A DNA stretch of 64,000 bases from Serilophus lunatus (GCA_013399895.1 VXBA01003280.1:292217-356216); one strand, 5' to 3'; counted from the first letter of the stretch, positions 1-12,163 are shown. Numbers and translations are program-made. The notes: generated by a model not told the origin, from the letters alone.

Positions 1-140
1 AGTCTGGCTCTGCGGTGTGAGTGACTTCCTGCTGTGTGCTACAATGCAACTAGGTTATGTTGCTGTTTAAAAACCCCCAAGCTGTGTTAAAAATTAGAGT
101 CAGAACTCAGCATTTGAAACAAATAATGCTCGTTCAACTC

Positions 141-340
141 TTCTTTTCTTTTCTTTTCTTTTCTTTTCTTTTCTTTTCTTTTCTTTTCTTTTCTTTTCTT
201 TTCTTTTCTTTTCTTTTCTTTTCTTTTCTTTTCTTTTCTTTTCTTTTCTTTTCTTTTCTTTTCTTTTCTTTTCTTTTCTTTTCTTTTCTTTTCTTTTTCT
301 TTCTCCTCTCCTCTCCTCTCCTCTCCTCTCCTCTCCTCTT
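141..340. repeat. (TTTTC)n microsatellite passing into (CTCCT)n
   Basis: About 32 near-perfect copies of a 5-base TTTTC unit run from 141 to about 300. They are followed directly by about 7 copies of a CTCCT-type unit to 340. One strand is all pyrimidine and the other all purine. The period (5) is not a multiple of 3, so several frames stay open and give spurious low-complexity reading frames (Phe/Leu/Ser on +, Lys/Glu/Arg on -); none is a gene. Such tracts are polymorphic in length and prone to triplex (H-DNA) formation. Confidence 0.97.
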
Positions 341-3300
341 GCTTTGCCTTTCCCCTCAATCAAGATGAGATGTTTATTATCTCCCTCTGCAGTGTGCAAA
401 TAAGTGCATACGCACATGCAAAGTATTCAGTTCAAAGCCCACTAAACTCATAGTGTCTTTCTGTTAACTTTCACAAGGATGACTTTAGCATGATGTATGC
501 TTCTGCCACTCATTGACCTGCTGTGGGTTGTGAGAGAACTGGTTAAAGCCCTTGTTGGTAATGCTAGAATTGGGCCTTATTGCTGATAACATGCTCTGAA
601 ATGTATGTAATAGTGCTGGTAATAAAATAGTGATTCACCACCACACATAACCGCATAATGCTGCCTCATTTGCAACATCCACTTCCAAGAGTGTGCTGGG
701 CAAATTAAAATCCTGCTTCTAGAAGAGTTTTAGAAAGCTTGTTTGCTGTGAGGGTCTTTGCAGGAGGGCATGTGCCCATTCAAGTTTTTCCTTCTCAACC
801 AAGCAAGACTCACCCACAGTTAGCTTTCATGGCCAGGGAGGTACCTCTCTGCTCCCATCCTTTCCTTATGCTCTGACCACTTGCCTTGAGGAACCTGAAG
901 AAATTCATGTGAATGTATTCCTCAGTAGCTGAGACTGATAAAGGAAATGTATGTAACATATCATTGAGTCTCTGTGATGATAGAAGATATAGTAATTTAG
1001 AAATATTAAGGACCAGAATGTTCCATTTCTTTCTTTCTTTTTTTTTTTTTAAATGCAGCTAAACATGTGACCATGTTATCAAAGGGGAAAGCATTAAATC
1101 ACCTGTTCCATTTCATAGCCAAAAGCAAAGCAATTAAAAGAAAATTCTTGCTAAGTGTTGAGGCAGGACTTAGGTTTGCAAGTAAAGAATGTTTTTATGA
1201 TCATCTGTTGGATTCTCTCCTCCCCACCCCCTCTTACTGTTCCTCTTACTTATGTCACCTCAGGTTGAAATATCCAAACCAGAAATGCCTCTTTCAGTTA
1301 CTAGTGCTATAAATCATACACGATTATCATATTTGCTTGGATGAGAAATACATCTTGCACTTTTCAGTTGTATCAATTAAGGTTATATTTATAATATATA
1401 TATATTTATAATATTTAAAATTAGGTATTTTTCTTTTGATAATTTTCCTTGTTTATTTTTACATTATAGATTAAATTGAATTTAAAAGGGCAGAAACAAT
1501 AAGACTATATTGTGTAGCAAGGATTTGGAACACAGAAATGTGTTTAGCATGGCTCTAAGGGATACTCAGAAAGGAACTGTTTTGTGATGATCCATAATTT
1601 TCTTATCTGAATATAATAATTGTCTCTAACCCTCTGTGGAACTCGATTAACAGGGAATAATCTGGACCCATGAAAATAAAATCAGTAAATCCTCTATCAT
1701 GTGGAGCCACCTGGTTTGAATTAATGTGGCATTGCTGCAATTGTTCAGCAATGATGATGAGTCTGCCACTTCAAGTTCAGTGTTTCCTCATGGATTTTTC
1801 TGCAGAGCTGGATAGAGGAACAAGATGTGATGGAAACAGTTGAATAATGAATTGTTGAAAAGCTGCTAAGAGAGAACAGTGAGGAAAATGCAAATAGGGT
1901 CATGAAGGTCATAAATAAAGATAGGGCACAGTTGGTGTTTGCCAACATGGGACAATGTTGTTCTATTACCTGTGTGCTGCATAAACAGTCATTGAGAGAA
2001 TTACTTCAGTATGAAATTGTGGAGTATTAATTTTTCCTTGATTTTTGCTACTAACATATGTTTCCTTTGTTATAACAGTATACTAAAAGTCATCATAAGA
2101 TACTAGACTAGTAGTTTTCCATGGACCGTAGGGTTTTTTAGACGCGACAATGACACTACTCCCCAAAACACCCCAACAAACCATACACTTTCCATAAGCA
2201 TTTAATTTTTCAAAGGGTTACTGCGTCCTTCAAAATGCCACAGTAAAATGTTACTGTGGGCATAGGGATTCTAGATCACTTATATGGATAGCCTTCTACA
2301 ATTTATCATTTGAAGATAGCATCTGTGTGGATTTGAAAGAGTAAGCCAGTCAATATCGCTGGACATAGATAGAAAGAGACAAACTGGGTAAGAGTATCAG
2401 GGTAAAAAATAGAACAGTGAAGCAAATATTGTGGATGGGTGGTATAAAACAAGTGCTGATGGAACCAGATATTCAATATAATTGCTCTCAGCATAATGGC
2501 ATGAAGAAAGAATTGCTCATTTTGATATACTAATCCATTGTTCAACTGTAGCCATTAGTAAAATGACATAGAAGGGATTGAAAACGTAAGGTGTTAGCTG
2601 AATGAAAATAGATATACTTATTTCAATGTATCACATTGCTTGGCTAATACAGGTGAATCTGTTACAGAAATCTTATGTTCCTTTTCCAACAGCAGTATTT
2701 ATTTAATCAGTGACTACTGAGATCCAAAAGGAGTTTCTTTAATAAATGAAATCAAAGCCAAAGCAAGTCTGGCTTTGGGAGTACACTTATGTAGTAAACT
2801 AGGAGCAATCTTTCTAGGGAACAGAGCCATTTTCATAAGAATGACGTGATTATATTGCTGTGTTTTCTAATAGGCAGTAATATATTTGTTGTAGACTTAT
2901 GTAATGGCAACTTTTACTGCCAAACATGAAGTAGTGAGAAGTAGAATGAATTTCTGTGCGTTAAGAGTCTTTGAAGAAGAAAAATGTGTGAAAGAGTGGT
3001 ACTAAGGAGAGTGCTACTAAAGCAGAGTAGTCCAGTTAGATTTATTATGTATAACTCTTCCTATTCCTTTCCCTGTAGTAATTTGTTGAGGTTTCCATCA
3101 TGGCTCAATGCAGGGGAAAGTGCCTAAGTCCCTCTATGTCCCAGATAGGCAAATTGTGCTGCACTGATTAGCACCACTTGTGTAAGGGAATGCATTTTCA
3201 CATTCTTGTTGATCTCTATGGGTTCATTGGAGAAACATGGCAGTGATCAGGCCCTTTTCACTATACTCTGTTTTTTAACAAGGCGGTAATGGAAAACAAA

Positions 3301-4320
3301 CTTTACAGCTCACAGTTGCCCAGAGATGTGCTATCCTGACAGACTGTGACAGAGTAGCTCACAATTTCCTGTTTGGCTTATCAAACCATCTTTGGTGGAA
3401 AGAATTTGTCCCACATATGCCTTGTGAATAGGCTTTTTTCCCACCTTTTCTCCTCAACAGCTAGGAGAATTGAAAAGCATCTCCTGCTTTATGGAAAAAT
3501 ATACAGGGTACCTGATGCCGGATGGGAAAAACCAGTGGCTTTTGATATTTTCTGTATTGCTTAATTTCTGATGAACCGTCAAACATGATTATTATGGTGA
3601 AGTTAAGCAATATTTTCTTTATTTGGTACATGTCACTATACCTATGCAAACATTTATTGTATTTACAAGGATGAACCTTGAGTAGCCCAAAATTTTTCTT
3701 ATCACATCTGTAGAAATTTTTATTTATTCCCAAATTAACACTTAGAAAGAAGCTTTAAGAAAACTTCTGAGAAAGACAACATGTACAAATATGATTATTT
3801 CCTAACTTTCAAAAAGTATGGGTGGTAGATACAACAACTTATAATGTGAAATACTGAATACACCACCTCTAAAAAATAATAAAAAGAACTGCAGTTTTTG
3901 GGCTGTTTTTAAGATAAAACTAATATGAAAGAACAAGCTAATGTCATCATGGGGCTTACAGCTACATGAGTTTATTTCTAACTTCATATTGGTATAAGAG
4001 AAGATTTTAAAATGCTTCATATTTGAATGGCATTCTTTCTCTGAGTTTGTCTCTTATCTTTCTCTGAATTTAGGTCTTACCTGCTGCAGTGTCTTTGGCA
4101 AAACTGTCAGAACTGTTGCTGGTTCGTTACTCAGTGCTGTTCTCGGGGGATAGAGCAATAGCTGTGTAACCTAGGAAATCTCCTGTGTTCTCTCAGTCCA
4201 TGAGTAAACATCTTCTGTTGCTCCAAAACTCTACAACTCCCATAAGCCCAACACCAGTTTGTAGTGGATTAACTTCGTTCTAATTGAAGTGGTCTAATTA
4301 CAGTCAGCAGAAGTTGCATA
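341..4320. other. Intronic stretch without recognisable features
   Basis: This is AT-rich unique-looking sequence. It has short A/T runs (for example 1384-1420 and the T-run near 1037-1050) and no open frame with coding character, no splice-flanked exon and no repeat I recognise. Confidence 0.6.
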
Positions 4321-4590
4321 GGATCATAGAGTGGCTTGCATTGGAAGAGACCTTAAAGATCATTTAGTTCCAACCCCAATGCCATGGGAATGAAGACCTT
4401 CTACTAGAAGGAATGGGGCATCCACAACTTCTCTGGACATGCTGCTCCAGTGTCTCACTGCCCTCACAGGAAAGAATTTCTTCCTAATGTCTGGTCTAAA
4501 CCTACTCTCTGTCAGTTTGAAGCCTCAGAATGAAGCAGTTTCTCAGTATTTCTCCCAGGCTACCTGTCATTACATCTTATTCTTTTCTTT
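4321..4590 (-). mobile_element. CR1 LINE 3'-end fragment
   Basis: Read on the + strand it begins with the reverse complement of the CR1 3' end (ATCATAGAGTGGC, then GGAAGAGACCTTAAAGATCA). It continues with the usual antisense landmarks: TTCCAACCCCAATGCCATGG, GGGGCATCCACAACTTCTCT, and AAGAATTTCTTCCTAATGTC. A piece of the expected sequence is missing after about 4412. Similarity fades after about 4590. The element is therefore a 5'-truncated, diverged CR1 in the - orientation, antisense to NELL1. Boundaries are approximate. Confidence 0.85.
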
Positions 4591-7500
4591 TCAGAGCACT
4601 TATTACAGTTCAAGAGGTAAAAGTTGTCGTTGCCTTTTTATTTTTTTTTTTTTTCTTATGGACACCAGGTCATTTCCCTGAAATATAAAATTCTCTCTTC
4701 AAGTAGCTGCTGATATTCCTGAGTATTTCACAATAGCTGGGAGTGTCAAAAAACCTCTCTGCTATAATGTCCATGACAGGATGTAACAAGTGCTCCTCAG
4801 AATCCCTGAATCCTTTATAGCAGAGTGTCCTCAAAGGCATTGATCTGCCTTGATGAAGTGCTAGAGGCCAGAGAGTAGCTGGAGAGCAGGGATGATGGCA
4901 CTAACTTGGGTAAAAGTCCTAAATCCTGCTGGCCAGGCAGACTTTGAAACTGTGAAGTAGCTTGCTTGTTACATTACGTCTCATAAGCCACTGAGTGGAA
5001 GAGCAAATTAAGCAGGATTTTTAAAGTATTTAAAGTCCTTACACCCACTCAGGCGCACTCCTTAGTGCCTGTTCTGCTGCTGTGCATTCTAAATAGAAAT
5101 ATCAGTATATTTTCAAAGAATAATTAGAAAGAAAAAATTAGAAGGCTTGGATAATCCCAGATAAAGCAATCTTTTTAAACTTCTGTTAGTTCTAAACATC
5201 ACAACAGCTGCTATAATAGTAGCAGAAGAATTTAGACTTGTTTTTTCAAGTTACTTTGGCGTATTTGAGCAAATGACTGAGCTGCTGCTGTTAGCCAAAA
5301 CCCGTTTCCCCAAATGTTTGATTCTGCTTTCTGTGATTATTTTTAATCTGTGTTCTCTAAACTGTGTCATCATATGTGAATTCTGGCTGCGTATTTTTTA
5401 AAATAACTTCATTGCAACTGTCAGAGATACCTTATGAATAAATTATCAACCATCCCTAAGAGCTGTAGCTGCAAACATTTTTAAGAAGCAATATTTATAA
5501 GTCAGTGAATATTTTTTATTCGTGTATTTATCAGATGAATGCATTTAGGGTTAAGAAAACAGTTTTCTGTTAGAAACATCACCATGTTACTTATATTTTC
5601 TTTAATGCTTACATATCAATGGCAGCTTTTGAACTGATTGAAATGATCTTTTAGGGAAAAGTTCAATTTAAATAAACTACTTTTGTCCTAAAAGATCTCA
5701 AGGCTCTTTGGGACCATCCCACCAAACCAATGGCACTAACATTTAATAATGCATCCTACATTGCCAATGTAATGATGGAAGGCACAAAGCAGGGTGGAAC
5801 TGCAAATTTTCAGTTTTCTTAGGAGCAGAATTTAATAGAATAATAAAAAGAAATATTTCTCACTGAGAGGAACACTTGATAGGTTGGACAGCAAGATTGG
5901 GTGCTGTCTTTCACAGTAGGAAAGACATTTTTAGACATTCTGCTATTTTTAGAAAACAACCACTTTCCTGAGTAGATAGTTTTACTACTGCCGCTGAGAA
6001 ACATGTAGCAAAATTCTTTTTGAAAATAATCAGTTGCTTTCTTGAGTGTGATTGGTAAAAGTATTTAAGCTTAACACTATTGAAATAAAGACCAGGCATG
6101 TACCCTCGCTTTGATTTTTATTTTTGTCCTCAGGAATATTACATTAGTTTGGGGCTGGAAAGTATCACTGTTCAAGTGTGATTTGCATATGAATGTGTGT
6201 TTTAAAATATTTGTTTGTTTATTTAAGATAATAGTTATACAGTTTCCATTCCTAAGGGACAGTTAAATCGACAGAAAGCAGATTTGGAATATTGATACTC
6301 TTGTCCTGATTATTAAGTAAGTATATCAATGTAAAGCACATTTAATCTGTGCCCAGAGGAGGAGGCTGCACCATTTTAATGATGCTCTAAAAGTCAAAAT
6401 GATAATACTTCCTGATATTATTATATTGATAGTTATTTTATTGCCTTTTGATTCCCAGGTGATGCTACACCAGCCTAATTTATGAAGGCATTTTTCGCTA
6501 GTTAGTTACTTAATGACATTGAGGTAATATTTCTCAGCCTTGTTCAAAGGGTTTGTTTGTTTTGTTTTGTTTTGATTTTTTTTTTTTTTTGCTTATCTGC
6601 TTTTGTTTTGGGTTATTCCCCTGCCTCTGAATGGGCAGCAGCTCCACTCTCAAGTCAGAGGGTCACCTGTGTTTGCACTACTGCTCTGGAGGAGATGAAT
6701 TACTATCAAGGAAGTTGGTAAACAGTTGTTGGTAAACAGTTTTAAGGCTAGCCTAAACATTTTTAGTCAGTAATTAGTCTTTTCTTACTCAGGCAACCGG
6801 GGAAGCTGAGCTGCTGCCAGCTCACAGGGAACTGCTGACTGCTGTGTCTAATGCTTTATGGCTCCCTGAGGGTTCTCTTACACAACTTGAGAAACTAGCC
6901 TTCTGTTAGAGGTAAAAACCAGGTATAGGGTGTGTTAGACACAAGAGACATATCAGAAAGAAGGCAGGCAGTGGGAGGGTAAAGAGGAAAAATAGAAAGG
7001 CAAGCACAGCTGAAGTGGGTCTGGCAGTGAAAAGTAGATAAGAGCAGGAGAGGGGAGAATCAGGGAAAATTTGGAGAGCAAATAAATATAATGAGCAAGG
7101 AGTTGCTAAATCAGCGGAGTGAAAATAGCATGTGTTCATTTTTGCATAATCATAGGCCGACTGAAATTTTAGGACTTGTCTTTTGCTTCACTAATGTTAT
7201 GTTCTGCTATTTTGGCTGATATGATTCCCTTGTGAACATATTTTAAGATTTGATATAATTTAAATAGTAATACTGGTTGATTTTATATTCTTAAAAATCC
7301 AAATTGTTTAGACCAGGGTCTGATACAGTTTGAGTCGATGCATAGTAATGACTTGAATAGAAAGAGGGGAGGGGGATTCTCTCTCCCTCTTCCACCTTTA
7401 ATAATTGTGAATTGGAGATCTCATCTTTATACAAAGCTGTCATTTTTTTTTTTCCTTTCCTCTCTTTGTTTTATTTTTTGTCTTTGCTTCCTTATGAAAG

Positions 7501-10139
7501 TTCCCAAAAATTCCAATTTAGTTTGGTAATATATACTCCCTAAGCAGAAGGCAAATAATTGGAAGATAATTGCAAACAGAGTAATTGGTTCTGAAACAAA
7601 TAAATAATCTGGAACACTTCATATGTTTTTAATTTTATTTCGGTTTGAATGTTACTGTCTTTCAGTAGTTAAACTGTGAAGCCCCAAACAACAGGTGATG
7701 ATATTACTAATGTCCAAAGGGATTATTGTTACATAATTATTAAATACATGTAAATGCTGGTCTGCAATTTCAGGAGCAGAGGCTGTTTTGTTTCAGAATT
7801 GTTCATTCATGGTTATTACAGGACTAACAGTTTAAAAAATAAGAGGTCCATTTCACCTTTAGGTGAACAGGCAAAACTCCCATTGCCATTAATAGGAACT
7901 GTATCCTTTTTACAGCTGAAATTATTTTGTTTTGATGTTACTTATTGGAGGAGACAAACAGTAATATGATGCTCTAGTTGAGATTTGGTGTCTCGTCGTC
8001 ATCTTTAAATACTACAGATATTTAGCAATAGGCTTCTGAGCCAGGCATGGAAAGAGCTAAATGGTTTGGCCAGTTTGTAAAGTACATGTGAAGATGAGAA
8101 AACCTCTTTCCCTGGCTTTGGGTTGAACATCATTTGTGTTATCTCTCTGTCCCATCTGGTTTTGTTGGTTGGTGTAAGCTGATGGGTGCCTGCAATGTTT
8201 TATTCTATAGTACTCATAGCATAGCTGAGTGCACTGGCACAACTAATAAAAGATAATACATGTATATTTGACTAAAATGTCACAAACACTATTTATAGCT
8301 GTGAAGAGTAATGGTGATAACTAATCAGTACTGCAGTAAAGAGAGCTCTATATAGACAATCAGCCCTATTTCACTAACTGTTAAGGAAACACTTGAAGCC
8401 AGGAGGACACCACTCACTTACCAAGCCAACAATCCTTGCTGAAAAGCTGAGCTTATGTAGGTGGAAGCTGGTGATATGTACATGATCATTATACTGTGTC
8501 AAGTCTCATTTTGAAGACCGTAAGTATACCTTTTTAAAAGAAAAACAAACTACTTCACCAGCCTAGAGAGAAACATAAATCATGCATTTTTGTCACCTCA
8601 AAAGACCACTAGAAGATGAGCTTTAATATTTCAAATGTGACAAGCAGTCTATACACATGCATCACAATTTGAGTTCCATTACAGATGAGCTGATATATGC
8701 CACTGTGTGCTTTATGGATTTTACTCTAACAATATTAAGTAAAAATCCAAAGCTTTTTGTGATCACCTAACATTTTACAAGGATTTGTAGAATTGTGGTC
8801 TAGAACAATAGCTTTAGCATTGCCCTACAAGCTGTAATAAAAAAATTAGGTTGGCAGTTTTAACCTCTCAATATTATTCTCTGTAATGAAAATGTATGTG
8901 TTAGTAGAAGGCTAATATTGCAAAGATAAAAGAAAATGTGAAATCCTGAAAGAGTTTGTGAAATATGCATCAAGAAAGATTGAAAAGAGATTAAAAAAAT
9001 GAGAAAAGTTTGAAGAGACAGATCTTTTGTTACTTCTTTTTCTTTTGTTAGGCCTTGCTTTTTCTTCCTGGACTCTAGAACTTTTGCAGCAACCCAATGA
9101 CAGTTTTTCTCAAATGCTCTATTTATAGTCAAGTCACCACTTGAAGTCCTTAGTCTCCTTTTGAGGTATTCTCCCACAGCAATATTTTCATATAGGTTGT
9201 GAATCTTCTTTTTATCTCTGGGTATTCTTGTATCTTTTGTTACAGCAACCCGGGCCTTTCTTGCAATGAATCAAAGTTCAAATTCCTTCACCTTTGAGAC
9301 TTTTAATCCTCTCACTTCCTCTTGGGGAAAGAAAGAGAAGTGTAGTACAATGAATTCAGTGAAGGAGCTGGAGATGAAGGGTAGTGCATAAGGTTAATTT
9401 TCAGGTGAATTTGTTGCTGCTTTGACAGCCTTGCTTTCTTTATAGACATCTTTTAATTTCTTTTCCTTTTATGCTAGAAAATATTAGATATGCAAGAACA
9501 AAACTCCTCAAAGCTGTGCTCCAAAAGCCTATTAAAAATAGTCTGCAAGCAGAACAGTGTGAACACACATCAACACCTGAGTGTTTCCCATGTGGCTCAA
9601 GCACTCAGTGGTGTGATAACAAGACATGTGGGAGGATTTTTCATGGTTTTTATCTTTCATATATTGATGCTCCTGACTTTTTAAAATTCATTTCAAGTGG
9701 CACTGCAACTGAAACAACAGAAATGCAGGAATGAGATAGTTTAAGGTGTTTGCAATGTTATACAAAGTATTTTGCCTCCAGGCCATCATTTCTAATTCAT
9801 TCTAGTCAGAAGTCACTGCCAACTGACAGCCGTTTGTTGGTCAACACAAAGCAATTTAGGTAGTAGTTCCTGCTGGTCAGATGTCTGTAATGTAGAAAGC
9901 GTGGGTATAGCTGGCAGGTTTTTCATTTTAAGATGCTGGAAAATATGGGTGTATCTAAACAGCAAGGTTAAACAGGATACTGGAATTTAGGTAACCCAGA
10001 ACACAACATGTGCACAGCTGAAGTCCCCCACCTTCTGTGGCTGAATGCTGATGTTGTGATGCTAATCCCTTGTAGCACTTCCACTGTTTTCCATAAGCAC
10101 TGTGTGTTGAGAGGGAGAAGCAGGACTGTAGATTGGATT
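4591..10139. other. Intronic stretch without recognisable features
   Basis: I see no exon, RNA gene or clear mobile element here. Present are short homopolymer runs (T-run 6574-6590, T-run 7441-7453) and a small direct repeat of GGTAAACAGTT around 6717-6743. Open frames in this stretch are short, start at chance ATGs and lack conserved motifs. Confidence 0.55.
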
Positions 10140-10147
10140 CTACAGAT
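10140..10147. repeat. 8-bp target-site duplication, left copy (CTACAGAT)
   Basis: CTACAGAT immediately precedes the hAT terminal inverted repeat. The same eight bases immediately follow the other end at 12156-12163. An exact 8-bp duplication is the signature of hAT-superfamily transposition. Confidence 0.95.
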
Positions 10148-10351
10148 CAGGGGTCCTCAAACTTTTTAAACAGGGGGCCGGTTCACTGTCCCTCAGACAC
10201 TGTCGGGGGCCAGACTATAGTTTGGAAAAAAAAATGAACGAATTCCTGTGCACACTGCACATATTTTATTTGTAGTAGTGCAGAAAAATAGTAAAAAAAA
10301 AGCAATATTTAAAATGAAGAACAATTGTAATCAACAAAAACAAATAATATT

Positions 10352-10720
10352 TCAATGTGAACTATGGGCCTGCTTTTGGCTAATGAGATGGTCAATGTTA
10401 GGTTCCATATTTGTCACTGCTAGTCATAGCAAGTGATGCAAGTGTTCATCAGTTAGTCTGGATCTGATTGAAGATTTCAGATGTTTCACTGGGGAAAAAG
10501 TCTGCTCACACACATAGGTGCTGCCAAAGATGGTTGCAATTTTGAGTGCATGGTTCCTGAGATTATGATATGTATCTGAGGGGAGAGATGCATACAAATT
10601 AGTAAGGCTGCTTGATTTGAATGCATCTTTCAGCGAGTCACAAGTCTGTAGTTCGGCCAATTCCATTTGGTAAATTGGATCAGCAGTTTCAATGTCAACA
10701 GAAAATGGGTTCCGGAAAAA
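10352..10720 (-). pseudogene. hAT transposase C-terminal fragment, broken
   Basis: On the - strand an open frame runs from the gap edge (10720) to a TGA at 10424-10426. It begins with a Phe-Arg-Asn-Pro-Phe motif at the gap and contains TYVCEQTFSPVKHLKS and RSRLTDEHLHHLL. This is the hAT dimerisation region (hATC), whose Glu/Phe/Ser and Leu-rich tail are highly conserved. Past the TGA the same frame continues for 23 more plausible codons to a second stop at 10352-10354. The TGA replaces the Arg expected after HHLL, best explained as a CpG-type CGA to TGA change. The N-terminal zinc finger and the catalytic acidic residues would lie in or beyond the gap and cannot be judged. Similar tails occur in domesticated host genes (GTF2IRD2, ZBED family), but the flanking transposon ends favour a plain transposon remnant. 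Confidence 0.88.
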
Positions 10721-11671
10721 NNNNNNNNNNNNNNNNNNNNNNNNNNNNNNNNNNNNNNNNNNNNNNNNNNNNNNNNNNNNNNNNNNNNNNNNNNNNNNNN
10801 NNNNNNNNNNNNNNNNNNNNNNNNNNNNNNNNNNNNNNNNNNNNNNNNNNNNNNNNNNNNNNNNNNNNNNNNNNNNNNNNNNNNNNNNNNNNNNNNNNNN
10901 NNNNNNNNNNNNNNNNNNNNNNNNNNNNNNNNNNNNNNNNNNNNNNNNNNNNNNNNNNNNNNNNNNNNNNNNNNNNNNNNNNNNNNNNNNNNNNNNNNNN
11001 NNNNNNNNNNNNNNNNNNNNNNNNNNNNNNNNNNNNNNNNNNNNNNNNNNNNNNNNNNNNNNNNNNNNNNNNNNNNNNNNNNNNNNNNNNNNNNNNNNNN
11101 NNNNNNNNNNNNNNNNNNNNNNNNNNNNNNNNNNNNNNNNNNNNNNNNNNNNNNNNNNNNNNNNNNNNNNNNNNNNNNNNNNNNNNNNNNNNNNNNNNNN
11201 NNNNNNNNNNNNNNNNNNNNNNNNNNNNNNNNNNNNNNNNNNNNNNNNNNNNNNNNNNNNNNNNNNNNNNNNNNNNNNNNNNNNNNNNNNNNNNNNNNNN
11301 NNNNNNNNNNNNNNNNNNNNNNNNNNNNNNNNNNNNNNNNNNNNNNNNNNNNNNNNNNNNNNNNNNNNNNNNNNNNNNNNNNNNNNNNNNNNNNNNNNNN
11401 NNNNNNNNNNNNNNNNNNNNNNNNNNNNNNNNNNNNNNNNNNNNNNNNNNNNNNNNNNNNNNNNNNNNNNNNNNNNNNNNNNNNNNNNNNNNNNNNNNNN
11501 NNNNNNNNNNNNNNNNNNNNNNNNNNNNNNNNNNNNNNNNNNNNNNNNNNNNNNNNNNNNNNNNNNNNNNNNNNNNNNNNNNNNNNNNNNNNNNNNNNNN
11601 NNNNNNNNNNNNNNNNNNNNNNNNNNNNNNNNNNNNNNNNNNNNNNNNNNNNNNNNNNNNNNNNNNNNNNN
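10721..11671. other. Assembly gap (951 N)
   Basis: A continuous run of undetermined bases lies inside the hAT element. Because a perfect tandem repeat starts right at its right edge, the gap is probably a repeat that could not be assembled, and its true length may differ from 951. Open frames reported through the Ns are meaningless. Confidence 0.99.
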
Positions 11672-12026
11672 GCTGGAGGGAGGGAGGGAGGGTGTGGTGG
11701 TTTAGAACAACGACTTCACTATGCAAGGGCTCACTAAAATGATGATGGAAGACTGAACAAAATTAACAGCAGGGAAAACAGTTTATTTGCCCCGGGTGCT
11801 TTACTAGAAAACAAACTTAAGGGGAATGTGTGCGCTTGCCACTGGTGCTGGCTTGCTCGTCCTGCCTGGGAGCTGGAGGGAGGGAGGGAGGGTGTGGTGG
11901 TTTAGAACAACGACTTCACTATGCAAGGGCTCACTAAAATGATGATGGAAGACTGAACAAAATTAACAGCAGGGAAAACAGTTTATTTGCCCCGGGTGCT
12001 TTACTAGAAAACAAACTTAAGGGGAA
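11672..12026. repeat. Tandem repeat, 200-bp period (two copies of a 155-bp unit)
   Basis: Positions 11672-11826 and 11872-12026 are identical over 155 bases and are separated by a 45-base spacer (11827-11871), giving a 200-base period. Each unit opens with a GGAGGG run, followed by TGTGGTGGTTTAGAAC and later GTTTATTTGCCCCGGG. On the - strand each unit contains an AATAAA and ends CCACCACA, which resembles the end of a retroviral LTR. The left copy abuts the gap, so more copies may be hidden. Identity across copies indicates very recent duplication or array homogenisation. Confidence 0.93.
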
Positions 12027-12089
12027 CCCCCCAAACTTAACACAAAGATAACCCCAGATAACAGAGGCGAGGGGGTTCTTTAAATATCG
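12027..12089. other. Right flank of the tandem repeat inside the hAT element
   Basis: A C-rich run (12027-12032) and the sequence up to a TTTAAATATC near 12080-12089 link the second repeat copy to the hAT right end. It could be the rest of an LTR-like insertion in the - orientation, but I could not identify matching insertion-site duplications, so the nature of this segment is open. Confidence 0.4.
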
Positions 12090-12155
12090 GCGGGCCGGAT
12101 TGAGGACCCTGGGGGGGCCATATCCGGCCCGTGGGCCATAGTTTGAGGACCCCTG

Positions 12156-12163
12156 CTACAGAT
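12156..12163. repeat. 8-bp target-site duplication, right copy (CTACAGAT)
   Basis: This is an exact match to 10140-10147 and directly follows the CCCCTG end of the hAT element. Confidence 0.95.

Larger units (their letters stand above)
10148..12155 (-). mobile_element. hAT-superfamily DNA transposon (Charlie-like), interrupted by assembly gap
   Basis: The left end starts CAGGGGTCCTCAAACT and the right end is its exact 16-base reverse complement. The element is flanked by perfect 8-bp duplications (CTACAGAT). GGGGGCCGG-type sub-terminal sequence follows the left terminus and GGCCCGTGGGCC precedes the right one, a common layout in Charlie-like hATs. The left part encodes the C-terminal end of a hAT transposase on the - strand, so the element reads right to left. 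Of the 2,008 assembled positions, 951 are N. The right half holds a 200-bp-period tandem repeat that does not look like transposase sequence, so a nested insertion or an internally rearranged copy is likely. Intact duplications suggest a fairly young insertion, but the transposase has a stop in its conserved tail. Confidence 0.93.

Noticed and set aside
57..417. Open frames on both strands across 57-417 (Phe/Leu/Ser or Lys/Glu rich)
   Set aside because: They are translations of the pentanucleotide repeat, open in several frames by composition only.
9471..9734. Cysteine-containing frame considered as a missing NELL1 EGF exon
   Set aside because: Cysteine spacing does not fit an EGF module and no matching acceptor/donor pair in phase 1 was found.
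10621..11742. Open frames over 300 codons at 10621-11742
   Set aside because: They run through 951 N and have no real sequence support.
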